Source of the DNA: Ilumatobacteraceae bacterium
Lineage (GTDB): Bacteria > Actinomycetota > Acidimicrobiia > Acidimicrobiales > Ilumatobacteraceae
Assembly (NCBI GenBank): GCA_022843125.1
Contig: JALHOG010000038.1
Coordinates: 1-49,046, forward strand
Direction: 5' to 3'
DNA length: 49,046 nt
The position numbers and the translations under genes were made by a program. How positions within the stretch are numbered: position 1 is the first letter of the stretch; each line of letters starts with the position of its first letter. Below, one piece after another: positions 16,774 to 25,863 of the stretch. A model generated the notes under the pieces. That model had not been told where the DNA came from and made no database searches. It was given only the letters and a program-made list of their open reading frames with translations.

Positions 16774-17259
16774 TCAGACGGTGGCGCCGATGACGGCGCC
16801 GAGCAATCCATACCCGCCCGCGAACGCGAGCCCGTACGCGATGCCGCTGACCACTGCCATCTGTCTGCTGGCGACCGTGCGACCGTCGGGTGCGACGGCG
16901 GCCACGATGATCGGCGCGACGGAACCGAAGATGACCGCTGCGATGGCGGTCGTGATCGGTCGTTCCGGGCGAGGAACGAGGTACCGGCCGAGGCGCCGCT
17001 CGTGCAGGGCTGCGAGACGTCGCTCGTTCTTGGGCGACAGGCGTGGAGGTTCGTGGTGCAGCGCCCAGGCGGTGGCTGCAGCCATCGCGATCGAGAGGGC
17101 GACGAAGCCGATCGACGCGACGAGGAGTCCGGTGGTGCCGAACGCCAGGCGGGCGGCCACGATCGAACTGCCGAACAGCGGGTCGTCGACCAGCGTGGCC
17201 ACGAGCAGGAGTCCGGGCAGGCTGCGGAGGAGCCACCGTCGTGCTCGGCCGGGGTTCAT
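16774..17259 (-). CDS. Small membrane protein coupled to the MMPL transporter
   Basis: 161 residues. The start codon overlaps the MMPL stop (ATGA), which fixes the start at 17259 rather than the low-complexity extension to 17370. Four hydrophobic segments are visible (about 10-28, 38-65, 100-122 and 135-158), with a basic cytoplasmic-looking loop between the second and third (RLSPKNERRLAALHERRLGR). No family recognised. Tight coupling to an MMPL exporter under TetR control suggests an accessory subunit, but that is inference. Confidence 0.75.
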   Translation of the reverse strand: MNPGRARRWLLRSLPGLLLVATLVDDPLFGSSIVAARLAFGTTGLLVASIGFVALSIAMAAATAWALHHEPPRLSPKNERRLAALHERRLGRYLVPRPERPITTAIAAVIFGSVAPIIVAAVAPDGRTVASRQMAVVSGIAYGLAFAGGYGLLGAVIGATV

Positions 17260-19454
17260 CGCGCGGCCGTCGGGCCTGTGTGGCTGGCGGCGTCGCTCGG
17301 GTGGGTGAGGCGGTGCCCCTCGATGTCGAGGTCGGGCAGGACTCGGTCGAGCCGGGGAGGGAGTCGCCACGCGCGGGTCCCGAGCACGGCGAGCGCGGCG
17401 GGGACGAACACCATGCGCACGATGGTTGCGTCGAGGAGGACGGCGACGGCCAGACCGACGCCGAACATCTTGATGGTCGGATCGGGCTGAGCGATGAAGC
17501 TCCCGAACACGGCGATCATGATCAGCGCGGCGGCGGTGATCACCTTGGCGGATCGTCCGAGACCGTGGAGGGTCGCTGCAGCGGGATCGTCGCCGGCCGT
17601 GATCCGCTCACGGACCCGGCTGAGGATGAACACCTCGTAGTCCATCGAGAGGCCGAACAGGATCGCGAACATGATGATCGGCAGGAACGGGATCACCGGC
17701 AGCGGTGCTTCGACACCGATGAGGTCGGCGAGCCAGCCCCACTGGAACACGGCGACGAGCACCCCGAACGACGCCGCGACCGAGAGCAGGATGGCGATCA
17801 CCGCCTTGATCGCGACGACGATCGAGCGGAACGCGAGGACCAGCAGGACCATCATCAGCCCGAGCACGAGGAGCAGGAACGGCACGAGCGCGTCACCGAG
17901 CGCCTCGGCGGTGTCGATGTTGGTGGCCGTCAAGCCCGTGACGGTGAACGGCGCCCCGCCGGCCTCGCGGAGATCGGCCTGCATGGCGCGCAGGTCCGCC
18001 AGCACCGCCTCGGTCTCGGGCGCTGCCGGCCCGAGCGATGGAACGACGGCGACGATCGCTGTGTCACCTGCGGCGTTGACGATCGGATCCAGCACCGCGA
18101 CCACCCCGGTCACCTCGGCCACACGATCGACGGTCGTGGCGAGCGCGGCGTCGCGATCGTCGGTGCCGCTGAGATCGACGGCCAGGGTGAGTGGCGCGTT
18201 GAATCCGGCGCCGAACGCGTCCTCGACGGTCTCGAACGCGACACGCCGCGTGTTGCCCTCCTGAAGGCTGCGGTCGTCGGGGAACCCGAGCCGCAGATCG
18301 AGCACCGGAGCGCTCAGCGCGCCGAGCACGAGCGCCGACGCGACGAGCGCCACAACAGGCCGGCGGAGCACGGCCGCGGCCCAGCGAACAGACAGCGTGT
18401 TCGCGCCCTCGACGTTCTCGCTCGATGCGGGTTGAAGACGGGCCGCTCGGGGCATCACGCGGCGACCGCCGAGGCTCAGCAGGGCCGGCGTGAGAGTGAT
18501 GGCCATGACGACGGCGACGAGGACGCCGCCCGCGGCGGCGAACCCCATCGCGCTGAGGAACGGGATGCCGACCACGGCGAGCCCGGCGATCGCGATGATC
18601 ACGCTCAGCCCGGCGAACACGACGGCGCCTCCGGCCGTCGCGGTTGCGATCGCAGCCGCTCGATCGACCGGATGCCCCGCTGCGAGCTCTTCGCGGTGAC
18701 GGGACACGATGAACAACGCGTAGTCGATGCCGACCGCGAGGCCGATCATGACTGCGAGCGTCGACGTCGTCGACGGCAGATCGACGACGTTCGCGACCAG
18801 GTAGATCGCCGAGTACGTGAGGGTGACGCCGAGCACCCCGGTGAGGAGCGGCATGCCGGCCGCCAGCAACGAGCCGAACGTGATCAGCAGCACCACCAGC
18901 GCGACCGCGAGCCCGATCAGCTCGCTCGTGACGCCGAGCTCGGGGGCGACCATCGCCGGCACCTCGCCGCCCACTGCGACGGCCACACCGTCGACCGGCT
19001 GGTCGGTCGCCAGTTCGAGCAACGCCTCAGCGGACTCGAGCGGCACCTCCGACGCGGTCACTCCGTAGGAGACCTGGCCGATCCCGACGGTGCCGTCAGC
19101 CGACACGGCACCGATCTCCGCGGGGCCGGACACGTCAACGACATCGGGCAGTGCAGCGGCCGCAGTCAACACCCGCTCGACCTCCGCCTGCGCAGCAGGA
19201 TCGTCGAGCGAGCCGCCGTCGACCGTGCGGAAGACCAGTTGCGCGCTCGACCCGGCGACCTCCGGGAAGCGCTCCGCGAGGAGATCGTTCGCGAACTGCG
19301 ACTCCGCCCCGGGGATCCGCAACGCATCGCTCGTCGGACCGGACCACCCCGCCGCCGCACCCACGGCGACGACGACCAACGCCAACCACGCGACCACCAC
19401 CAGACGACGACGCCGGATCGCGCCCGACGCCAACCTGAACAGAACCCCAGCCAC
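17256..19454 (-). CDS. MMPL-family (RND-type) transporter
   Basis: 732 residues. I choose the GTG at 19454, which has a GGGAGG site 6 nt upstream. The in-frame ATG at 19511 would put coding sequence across the operators. The architecture is the classical duplication: TM1, a large extracytoplasmic domain (about 35-165), helices 2-6 with the proton-relay segment GLAVGIDYALFIVSRHREEL, a second TM/extracytoplasmic/TM unit, and GLSMDYEVFILSRVRERI in the second half. Both GxxxDY motifs are intact. MMPL proteins export lipids, siderophores or drugs in actinomycetes, and the substrate here is unknown. It is divergent from, and probably repressed by, the TetR protein. Confidence 0.92.
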   Translation of the reverse strand: MAGVLFRLASGAIRRRRLVVVAWLALVVVAVGAAAGWSGPTSDALRIPGAESQFANDLLAERFPEVAGSSAQLVFRTVDGGSLDDPAAQAEVERVLTAAAALPDVVDVSGPAEIGAVSADGTVGIGQVSYGVTASEVPLESAEALLELATDQPVDGVAVAVGGEVPAMVAPELGVTSELIGLAVALVVLLITFGSLLAAGMPLLTGVLGVTLTYSAIYLVANVVDLPSTTSTLAVMIGLAVGIDYALFIVSRHREELAAGHPVDRAAAIATATAGGAVVFAGLSVIIAIAGLAVVGIPFLSAMGFAAAGGVLVAVVMAITLTPALLSLGGRRVMPRAARLQPASSENVEGANTLSVRWAAAVLRRPVVALVASALVLGALSAPVLDLRLGFPDDRSLQEGNTRRVAFETVEDAFGAGFNAPLTLAVDLSGTDDRDAALATTVDRVAEVTGVVAVLDPIVNAAGDTAIVAVVPSLGPAAPETEAVLADLRAMQADLREAGGAPFTVTGLTATNIDTAEALGDALVPFLLLVLGLMMVLLVLAFRSIVVAIKAVIAILLSVAASFGVLVAVFQWGWLADLIGVEAPLPVIPFLPIIMFAILFGLSMDYEVFILSRVRERITAGDDPAAATLHGLGRSAKVITAAALIMIAVFGSFIAQPDPTIKMFGVGLAVAVLLDATIVRMVFVPAALAVLGTRAWRLPPRLDRVLPDLDIEGHRLTHPSDAASHTGPTAAR

Positions 19455-19473
19455 CGGTGACCTCCCTCGAATC

Positions 19474-19566
19474 GTGCAGTGCACGACAATGTAGCCGTCG
19501 TTTTCGTGCACTGCACTATTTTTCGGATCAAGATCGGTGTCGCCGCTTTGCTATCGTGCACTGCAC
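19474..19566. promoter_or_regulatory. Three identical TetR-type operators between the MMPL and TetR genes
   Basis: The 13-mer tcGTGCACTGCAC occurs three times. It is at 19504-19516 and 19554-19566 on the plus strand, and on the minus strand covering 19474-19486 (as gtgcagtgcac plus flank). The core GTGCAnTGCAC is an 11-bp near-perfect palindrome. The left site lies just upstream of the MMPL ribosome site, the right one just upstream of the TetR ribosome site, and the third between them. This is the layout of an autoregulated divergent repressor-pump pair. Centre spacing is 32 and 50 bp. Confidence 0.8.
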
Positions 19567-19584
19567 CAACCGGAGGGACGCGCG

Positions 19585-20289
19585 ATGCCACGCCGAGCCA
19601 AGGACGACCCCGCTGCGCCCGATCTGAACGTCGATCGGCTCGTCAGCGTCGCGATCGAGCTCATCGACGCCGAGGGCCTCGACACCTTCAGCCTGCGCGG
19701 CCTCGCCCGTCGCCTCGGCGCCGGCAACATGAGCGTCTACTACTACGTCGAGGACCGCGACCACCTTCTCGCCCTCGTGCTCGACGAGATCCTCGGCTCG
19801 GTGAGCCTCAAGCGGCTACCCGACGATCCACTCGACGCCGTCGCCACGATCTCCAAGCGTTTCGTCGCCGCGTTCGCAGCCCACCCCGGCACGATCCCAC
19901 TGTTCGCGCTGCAACCGATCTACTCGATAGGTCCGCACGGCCTCGCGCTGTTCGACCACCTGGTCGGGCTCCTCCGCCGAGCCGGGCTCCCCAACGACAC
20001 CGTCGCCCACACCACCGTCGCGCTCGTCGAGTACCTCTGTGGGCATCTCATCGGACACCTCCCCCAAACCCGACATCCCCACCAGGACCACGCTCGAGCC
20101 GTCGACGACATCCTCGCCTCGCTCCCCGACGGGGCCGCCCCCAACATCCGCGCCCTCGGCCCCGAACTCCGCCACGCCGTCTCCACCCTGCAACCCAACG
20201 TCGGGATCAACCTGATCCTCGCCGGCCTGCGCACTCATCGAGACGCCCAGAGCGGAGATGCCCAGAGCGGTCACGACCCGTCGCCCTGA
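19585..20289 (+). CDS. TetR-family transcriptional regulator (TetR_C-like ligand domain)
   Basis: 234 residues from ATG 19585, with ggaggg 8-13 nt upstream. The N-terminal HTH reads VSVAIELIDAEGLDTFSLRG, LARRLGAGNMSVYYYVEDRD, the standard TetR DNA-binding helices, and resembles regulators with a tetracycline-repressor-type C-terminal domain. That domain (about 80-215) is helical and contains His/Asp/Arg-rich surfaces (HLPQTRHPHQDHARAVDD). It most likely binds the three GTGCAnTGCAC sites and represses both itself and the MMPL operon until a pump substrate binds. The last residues are a short direct duplication (DAQSGDAQSG). Confidence 0.9.
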   Translation: MPRRAKDDPAAPDLNVDRLVSVAIELIDAEGLDTFSLRGLARRLGAGNMSVYYYVEDRDHLLALVLDEILGSVSLKRLPDDPLDAVATISKRFVAAFAAHPGTIPLFALQPIYSIGPHGLALFDHLVGLLRRAGLPNDTVAHTTVALVEYLCGHLIGHLPQTRHPHQDHARAVDDILASLPDGAAPNIRALGPELRHAVSTLQPNVGINLILAGLRTHRDAQSGDAQSGHDPSP

Positions 20290-20332
20290 CGATCGGCGAC
20301 CCGGACGCCGTACGAGACCGGGCGTCGAACGA

Positions 20333-21325
20333 TCAGCGGGCGCGGAACGGGCCGAGTGGCGTGAACGACCAACCGGTGTGCAGCTCCTCCGAGGGGAGCC
20401 CCACGAGGTGGCGCGTCAGCCGCTGCCCATGATCGGACAGCGTGCGCCAGTCGGCGTCGGTGATCGCCGGGATGGTCGGCTCACGGAACCAGGGCGCGTA
20501 GTACTCGATGTTCGGGATCGCCCGGACGTCGTCCGACACGTTCGGCGTCCCGCCGTGCCAGGCGCGCACGTCGCGGATCTGCACCGCTCCGGCCGGCGCC
20601 GGGCAGACGGTGCTGAGCCGCATCCACTCGGGTTCCTCGTCGAGCGTGGGCGCCGGCACGCGGGCGTGCTGGCTTCCGGGGATCTGTCGCGTCGGGCCGT
20701 TGAGGCGCGTCTGCTCGAACGGCAGGGCGTTCACGCACACGTACGGCACAGGGAGCTCACGTGTGGTCAGGAAGCCGCGGCGGTCGTGGAAGGAGTTGAA
20801 CGGCGTGGTCTCGCGGCTCACGTAATCGCGCATGTCGGCGTGCAGCGGCTGGTACCCGACGGCGCCGGGCAGGCAGAAGTCACCACTCGCGGCCCGGACC
20901 ATGTAGTCCGGCGAGCCGAAGATCGCCGTGAGGATCGGCGTCACCGTGGGCAGGTCGATCAGCATCCGCCACTCCGGCCAGTGGAGCATGCTGCGCGTCA
21001 GCGAGGTCCCGCCGAACGAGTAGCGATGCGAGCCCCGGTTGCCGTCGCGCGTGGCGTCGAGCGAGACGATCTCCTCCACCGCTCGCAGCACGCCGCTCGC
21101 GAGGAACGCCGTCTGCTCGGGGGTGAGCGCATCGCGGACGACGACGAAGCCGTCGCGATCGAAGATCCGCAGGGCCCGCTCGATCTCGTGTGGTTCCACG
21201 ATCTCGAGCCCGGCGATGCCGTTGCTCGCCTCCAGGTGCGCCCGCAGCGAGACCACCTCCGGATCATCCTTCGCCGCGCCCGCCCATCCCAGTCCGCTCG
21301 ATCCCTCGACCCTGGTGTCGCTCAT
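20333..21325 (-). CDS. Phytanoyl-CoA dioxygenase (PhyH) family Fe(II)/2-oxoglutarate oxygenase
   Basis: 330 residues from ATG 21325, with a strong GGGAGGAGG site. The in-frame extension to 21505 is rejected. PhyH features are the opening DRDGFVVVRDALTPEQTAFL, the metal-binding H-x-D in LHADMRDY, the distal His in DVRAWHGGTPN, and a 2-oxoglutarate-binding Arg downstream. NGPTRQIPGSQHARVP is the family's typical 'NGAtrviPGSH' strand. The substrate is unknown and could be a secondary metabolite, a lipid or a sterol-like compound. It is divergent from the deaminase gene and stands alone on this strand. Confidence 0.88.
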   Translation of the reverse strand: MSDTRVEGSSGLGWAGAAKDDPEVVSLRAHLEASNGIAGLEIVEPHEIERALRIFDRDGFVVVRDALTPEQTAFLASGVLRAVEEIVSLDATRDGNRGSHRYSFGGTSLTRSMLHWPEWRMLIDLPTVTPILTAIFGSPDYMVRAASGDFCLPGAVGYQPLHADMRDYVSRETTPFNSFHDRRGFLTTRELPVPYVCVNALPFEQTRLNGPTRQIPGSQHARVPAPTLDEEPEWMRLSTVCPAPAGAVQIRDVRAWHGGTPNVSDDVRAIPNIEYYAPWFREPTIPAITDADWRTLSDHGQRLTRHLVGLPSEELHTGWSFTPLGPFRAR

Positions 21326-21631
21326 CGTTGCCTCCTCCCGATCCGGCGTGCTCGCCGCGCCGACGATCCCGACCGTATCCAGCCATCCAGCCACCGTCGC
21401 GGTCGACCCGCGCCGAAGCCAGGGCCGGTTCGCCCGTTCGATTGCGCGCTGTATCGTCGGCGACGTGCGTGAGGTCCCGGGGTGCATCGGTCGAGTCGAC
21501 CGCAAGCTGCCGCTCTACGGCGACGACCTCGCACGTGGCGATCTCCGACCGTGACGATCTGACACTCCGCGTACCGGCGCCTTCGGCGTCGAACCGTCCG
21601 ATCGTCCCTGCGTCTCGAAAGCCCACCTGTC
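21326..21631. other. Divergent intergenic region between PhyH and deaminase genes
   Basis: About 306 bp carrying two divergent promoters by position. A short open frame on the plus strand (GTG about 21465 to TGA at 21554, encoding MREVPGCIGRVDRKLPLYGD and nine more residues) has good codon use but no clear ribosome site. It might be a leader or a relic. No inverted repeat of note was found. Confidence 0.3.
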
Positions 21632-22657
21632 ATGACCCTGCACCCTGCCGTCGCGGCGTTCATCGCCGATGCCCCCAAGGCCGAGCTCCACCTCCATCTC
21701 GTCGGATCTGCGTCCGCTGCAACCGTCGCACGCCTCGCCCGCCGGCACGGCTCGCCGGTCGTCCCGCACGACGAGCAACTCGTCGTGGACCACCTGCGTT
21801 TCGTCGACTTCCCTCACTTCATCGACGTCTACTCGGGCGTCAACGCGCTCGTCACCGAACCGATCGACGTCGTCGACCTGATCGACGGCGCAGCTCGCGA
21901 CCTTGCCCGCCAGCACGTCCGCTACGCCGAGATGGCGATCACACCGTACGACAACGTCCTCGCCGGCATCGCGTACGCGGAGCTGGTCGACGCGCTGGCG
22001 GATGGTCGGCGGCTGGCCCGTGGCCACGGCGTCGAGTTCGCATGGATCTACGACATCGCCGGCGAGCGCGGCCTGCCCGCTGCGGAGGCGACGCTCCGCT
22101 TCGCACTCGAGCGCCCACCTGACGGCCTGGTCGGGTTCGGGCTCGCCGGGGCTGAAGCCGGCGTCGGCCGGTCACGCTTCGCCCCGTACTTCGACACAGC
22201 GCGGGCGGTCGGGCTCCGCTCGGTTCCCCACGCCGGCGAAGGCGACGGACCCGCGAGCGTCTGGTGCGCGCTCGGCTACCTGCGTGCCGACCGCATCGGG
22301 CACGGCGTGCGCGCCGTCGAGGACGATCGGCTCGTAACGCATCTCGTCGAGCGCCAGATCCCGCTCGAGGTGTGCCCGTCGTCCAACGTGTGCACCGGCG
22401 TGGTCCCGTCGATCGCCGCGCACCCCATCGGCACGCTGATCGATGCGGGAGCGTTCGTGACCGTCAACACCGATGACCCACCGATGTTCTCCACGACGCT
22501 GACCGACGAGTACCTCCGCGTCGCCGACGCGTTCAGCCTCGACCTGGACACCGTCGTCGCACTGCACCGGAACGCGGTGACGGCATCGTTCATGCCAGAC
22601 ACACTCCGCGTCGAGTTGCTGACCGGCATCGACGACGCCGCGGCCCGTTGCCGGTGA
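21632..22657 (+). CDS. Adenosine deaminase-like metallohydrolase
   Basis: 341 residues. The four metal/catalytic segments of the adenosine/aminodeoxyfutalosine deaminase family are present: HLHLVGSA (about 20-27), PHAGEGDG (the catalytic Glu region), RIGHGV, and NTDDPPMF with the Asp pair. HLHLVGS, rather than the common HLHLEGS, is seen in a subgroup often annotated simply as adenosine deaminase. The substrate could be adenosine, 6-aminodeoxyfutalosine or another N6-amino purine, and there are no menaquinone genes nearby to favour the second. The ATG lacks a strong ribosome site, but the domain begins within 20 residues of it, so the start is approximately right. Confidence 0.88.
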   Translation: MTLHPAVAAFIADAPKAELHLHLVGSASAATVARLARRHGSPVVPHDEQLVVDHLRFVDFPHFIDVYSGVNALVTEPIDVVDLIDGAARDLARQHVRYAEMAITPYDNVLAGIAYAELVDALADGRRLARGHGVEFAWIYDIAGERGLPAAEATLRFALERPPDGLVGFGLAGAEAGVGRSRFAPYFDTARAVGLRSVPHAGEGDGPASVWCALGYLRADRIGHGVRAVEDDRLVTHLVERQIPLEVCPSSNVCTGVVPSIAAHPIGTLIDAGAFVTVNTDDPPMFSTTLTDEYLRVADAFSLDLDTVVALHRNAVTASFMPDTLRVELLTGIDDAAARCR

Positions 22658-22719
22658 GCGCCGACCTGGCCGTCGCCAGTTGGGGCACCGCGATGGCGCG
22701 ATGTGCCACGCACGATCAT

Positions 22720-22857
22720 CTACGGCGCGCTCGGATCCCCGAGGTCGCGCGGGCGGGGCGGGATGCGCCTGATCACGTCGAGTGCGTCGGTGTGGTCGAC
22801 GACGGCTTGATCGTCGGCGATGTCGAGGGTCGCGAGTGTTTCGTCGATGGCAGGTGC
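22720..22857 (-). pseudogene. Short coding-like relic opposite the CPBP gene start
   Basis: A minus-strand frame of about 46 codons ending in TAG at 22720-22722 has strongly coding-like codon use (ETLATLDIADDQAVVDHTDA then IRRIPPRPRDLGDPSAP). It has no start codon before an upstream in-frame stop. It may be the C-terminal remnant of a deleted gene. Family not recognised. It occupies most of the 196-bp gap and overlaps the presumed CPBP start by a few bases. Confidence 0.35.
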
Positions 22858-23561
22858 TGCATGCGTTGCGCCCGTTCGTCATCGTGTGGATCGCCTACCT
22901 CGTCGCCTCCGTCGCGTTGTGGGCACTGCTCGACGCCGCCGGCTACATCGCGTGGACCGAACGAACACCCAAGTACCGATGGGCGCCGATCAGCGTGCTG
23001 CTGATCGGCGTACCTGCCGTCGCGATGCTCGGCGCAGCGCTCGCTCTCGGCAACACACTCGGTCAGCTCAAGCTCGCCCGAGGCGACACGCGTGCTCGCG
23101 GCCAGGCTCCCTGGGGATCACGTGATGCCTCGTGGACACGACTCGGCTGGTGCACCGTCGCCATCACCGTCGTCGGTGGTTCGATCTGGATCTGGTCGGT
23201 CGCGAACGACCCGTCGAACGACCCTCGATTCGGGCTGGTCCTGATCTGGCTCGTCCCTGGGCTTGTGTTCGCGGCAGTGAACGCCGCGCAGGAGGAGCTC
23301 CGATTCCGCCTCGTGCCACTCACGACGCTCGGCGTCGCCGTCGGGGACGAACAGGCCATCTGGATGACGTCGACGGTCTTCGGACTCGCCCACTGGTCAG
23401 GAGCGACACCGGCTGGCCCGCTCGGGGCGATCTTCAACACACTGGTGGGCGCCTGGTTCGCGAAGAGCATCCTGGAGACGAGAGGTGTCGCGTGGGCCTG
23501 GGCCATGCACGCCGCGTCGAACCTCCTCCTCTTCGTCGTCTTGGTGCTGACCGCCCGATGA
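22854..23561 (+). CDS. CPBP-family intramembrane metalloprotease
   Basis: About 235 residues from GTG 22854. The frame is open from 22782, but the extra N-terminus is Arg-rich. Seven or so membrane helices are visible. The CPBP (CAAX protease/ABI) motifs are in place: QEELRFRLVP (motif 1, the Glu-Glu-x-x-x-Arg pair), FGLAHWSG (motif 2, His) and AMHAASNLLLF (motif 3, His/Asn). Eukaryotic relatives process prenylated proteins. Bacterial members often serve in peptide maturation or self-immunity, and no bacteriocin gene is visible nearby. Start uncertain, because no good ribosome site precedes the candidates. Confidence 0.85.
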   Translation: MLHALRPFVIVWIAYLVASVALWALLDAAGYIAWTERTPKYRWAPISVLLIGVPAVAMLGAALALGNTLGQLKLARGDTRARGQAPWGSRDASWTRLGWCTVAITVVGGSIWIWSVANDPSNDPRFGLVLIWLVPGLVFAAVNAAQEELRFRLVPLTTLGVAVGDEQAIWMTSTVFGLAHWSGATPAGPLGAIFNTLVGAWFAKSILETRGVAWAWAMHAASNLLLFVVLVLTAR

Positions 23562-23654
23562 GACCGCCGGAAGCGGTCGGCGACGGCGACATCTGCCCCA
23601 CAGCCGTCCTCGACACCGGCAGTGTCATCCGCCGGGTCGGCCAGACTGCTGAAC

Positions 23655-24413
23655 ATGGTCCACGAATCGGCAGCGGAGGGGTACCGGCAGGAGCCCACCA
23701 CCTACGACACGGCCCGACCGACTTACCACCGCGCCCTCGTCGACCGGTCGGTCGACGCCTACGGACACGGAACCATCGTCGACCTCGGCGCTGGCACGGG
23801 CATCTTCACGCGACAACTCGTCGATCGGGGCCTTCGGCCGATCGCCGTCGAGCCGGTCGCCGAGATGCGCTCCACGCTGCAGGCGTCGCTCCCCGCTGTG
23901 ACCGCGCTCGACGGGACCGCCGAACACACCGGACTCGCTGACGCCAGCGTCGACACCGTCTTCGTGGCCCAAGCGTTCCACTGGTTCGACCACCCCCGCG
24001 CCCTCGCCGAGATCCGCCGCATCCTCCGCCCAGGCGGACACCTCGTCTGTGTGTGGAACGTTCGAGACGAGAACGAACCGTGGGTCCGCGATTTCACGCG
24101 CGTGGTCGATCGGCACGCCGGCGACACCCCCCGCCATCGGACCATGCAATGGCGCCGTGCGATCGATGCAGACCCCGCCTTCGACTTGATCGAGGAGTTC
24201 GCCATCGCCAACCCCGTCCCGTCGACCCCTGACGCGGTCGCAGCGCGTGCCCTGTCGACCAGCTTCATCGCCACGCTCGACCCCGCGGACCGACACGACG
24301 TCCTCGACGCCATCGGCGAGTTGACCCGACCGCTCGGACCCAACTTCGACTTCCCATACCGCTCCGAGCTGCAGGCCTGGAGCCGCCAGCCCGCCGATCA
24401 GCCGACCGGCTGA
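23655..24413 (+). CDS. Class I SAM-dependent methyltransferase
   Basis: 252 residues from ATG 23655. The GTG at 23622 is a possible alternative. The start sequence AAEGYRQEPTTYDTARPTYH is the common N-terminus of the 'Methyltransf_11' proteins. The SAM-binding loop VDLGAGTGIFTRQL (about 41-54), the acidic strand end AVEPVAEMR, TVFVAQAFHWFD (motif IV region) and LRPGGHLVCVWN complete the Rossmann fold. The substrate is unknown. It follows the CPBP gene by about 90 bp on the same strand. After it, 118 bp contain a minus-strand coding-like scrap (DDIAVDPRAELVEAVLDGPG) without a start. Confidence 0.88.
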   Translation: MVHESAAEGYRQEPTTYDTARPTYHRALVDRSVDAYGHGTIVDLGAGTGIFTRQLVDRGLRPIAVEPVAEMRSTLQASLPAVTALDGTAEHTGLADASVDTVFVAQAFHWFDHPRALAEIRRILRPGGHLVCVWNVRDENEPWVRDFTRVVDRHAGDTPRHRTMQWRRAIDADPAFDLIEEFAIANPVPSTPDAVAARALSTSFIATLDPADRHDVLDAIGELTRPLGPNFDFPYRSELQAWSRQPADQPTG

Positions 24414-24531
24414 CGCTGGCCAACACCCACTCGCCGAAGTGACGAGCAGGCGGGCTCTTGCCGGGTCCGTCGAGTACCGCCTCGACGAGCTCCGCCCTGG
24501 GGTCGACGGCGATGTCGTCATCTGCGGCTGA

Positions 24532-25863
24532 TCAGGGCTGACGTGTGGTCACGTACTCGACGTCGTCGAGGTCGGGCTGCTCGCCGCTCAGGGTGGCCCG
24601 GGCCGCGGGGTCGCCGTCGAGTGTGTCGCGGAGGAATGCAGTCGTGTAGTGCGTCACGATGTCGAGCGGTCGTGTGGCCCAGACGGCGTCGGTGCAGATC
24701 GCGTCGCGGTACACGGACTGCTCGACCCACGGGAGCTGCTCACACGGGTCGGCGAAGAGGAAGTGGCCGGCACCGGGGAAGCTGACGAGTGTCTTGTGTT
24801 CGCTCCCCGCGTGGTCGTAGGTGAGCTTGGCGCCCCACGTATAGGGCGTGCCGTCGTCGACTGTTCCGCCCATGGCCATGACGGGAACCTCGAGCTCCGC
24901 AAGGCCGCGCTGATCGAAGAGGTACGCATCACCCGCCAGCGAGATGGCGGCCGTGACCCGCGGGTCTCCGAGCGACGGCCACAGACCGGAGGGAACCTCG
25001 TCGAGTCCGGCTCGCATGGCCATGTCCGACTCATCGGCGACGGGATCGCAGAAGAAGCTGAGGGGATCATCCGCGGCCAGCGCCGCGCAGCGGGCCGTGT
25101 AGGCGGCGAAGTCGAACCGTGCGCCGGCAGCCGCGAGCGCGGTGTACCCGCCGTAGGAGTGGCCGATGACGGCGATGTTGTCGAGGTCGATCAATCCGTC
25201 CAGCGCTTCCCCTGACGCGGTGAGCTGTTCGGCGACGTCGATGGTTCGGCTGATGTCGACGGGCCGGTCGATCAACTCCTCCCAGAACTCGGGGAGCGGT
25301 CCCTCGAAGCGCTCGTTGTGTTCCGGAGCGAGCACCACGAAGCCCTGCGACGCGTAGTGCTCCACCAGCGTGCTGTACACGATCGGGCTGAGCGCGAAAC
25401 CGTGGGAGAAGACCACGAGCGGATACGGCTCGTCGGTGTGCTCCGGTGCAGCGTCGGCGAACGCTCGGCCGACGCTGGTGATCTCGTCGCCGGGCGTGAT
25501 CTGCTCGCCGAACTTGTTGGTCGCGGTGTAGGTGATCGTCGCCGGCGGCGCGTCGTCGGGTCGGGCCGCCGGGTACCACGCGCGCAGCGTCAGAGGTTGG
25601 TCCTGCGCGCCGACGGTCGCGAACTCGCGATACCCGACCGCGTGACTGCCCGGCGCCGCGTAGGTGAGCGATGGCGTCGAGGTCTCTGCCGCTGAGGTGG
25701 TGGATGGGGTGGTGGATGAGGTGGTGGTGGATGAGGTGGCGGTGGACGCTGCGGCGGAAGACGGTTCCGTCGATCCGCACCCGGTCGCCAGCAGCCCGGC
25801 ACCCGCGAGAACGGCGAGACCGCGGATGGTGGTGGCGAACGGTGAAGCGGTTGTCGAGATCAT
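24532..25863 (-). CDS. Lipoprotein alpha/beta-hydrolase (PAF-acetylhydrolase/dienelactone hydrolase-like)
   Basis: 443 residues from ATG 25863. The frame extends to 26523 but only with Arg-rich noise. The signal ends in LLATGC (Cys29), so it is a lipoprotein. Residues 30-60 are Ser/Thr, encoded by a purine/pyrimidine-biased microsatellite (25694-25747) prone to slippage. The enzyme part begins YREFATVGAQDQPLTLRAWY, with FSHGF (oxyanion), nucleophile GHSYGGYTAL, acid about MAMGGTVDDGTPY, and His in PGAGHFLF. This is the plasma PAF-acetylhydrolase/alkyl-ester hydrolase arrangement. Loop cysteines (ARCAAL, FFCDP, DPCEQL, AICTD) could form two disulfides, as expected outside the cell. Confidence 0.87.
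   Translation of the reverse strand: MISTTASPFATTIRGLAVLAGAGLLATGCGSTEPSSAAASTATSSTTTSSTTPSTTSAAETSTPSLTYAAPGSHAVGYREFATVGAQDQPLTLRAWYPAARPDDAPPATITYTATNKFGEQITPGDEITSVGRAFADAAPEHTDEPYPLVVFSHGFALSPIVYSTLVEHYASQGFVVLAPEHNERFEGPLPEFWEELIDRPVDISRTIDVAEQLTASGEALDGLIDLDNIAVIGHSYGGYTALAAAGARFDFAAYTARCAALAADDPLSFFCDPVADESDMAMRAGLDEVPSGLWPSLGDPRVTAAISLAGDAYLFDQRGLAELEVPVMAMGGTVDDGTPYTWGAKLTYDHAGSEHKTLVSFPGAGHFLFADPCEQLPWVEQSVYRDAICTDAVWATRPLDIVTHYTTAFLRDTLDGDPAARATLSGEQPDLDDVEYVTTRQP

Noticed and set aside
17043..19460. 805-codon plus-strand open frame
   Set aside because: It is antisense to the MMPL transporter. The extreme Asp/Arg/His/Glu composition is the usual reverse image of membrane genes in GC-rich DNA.
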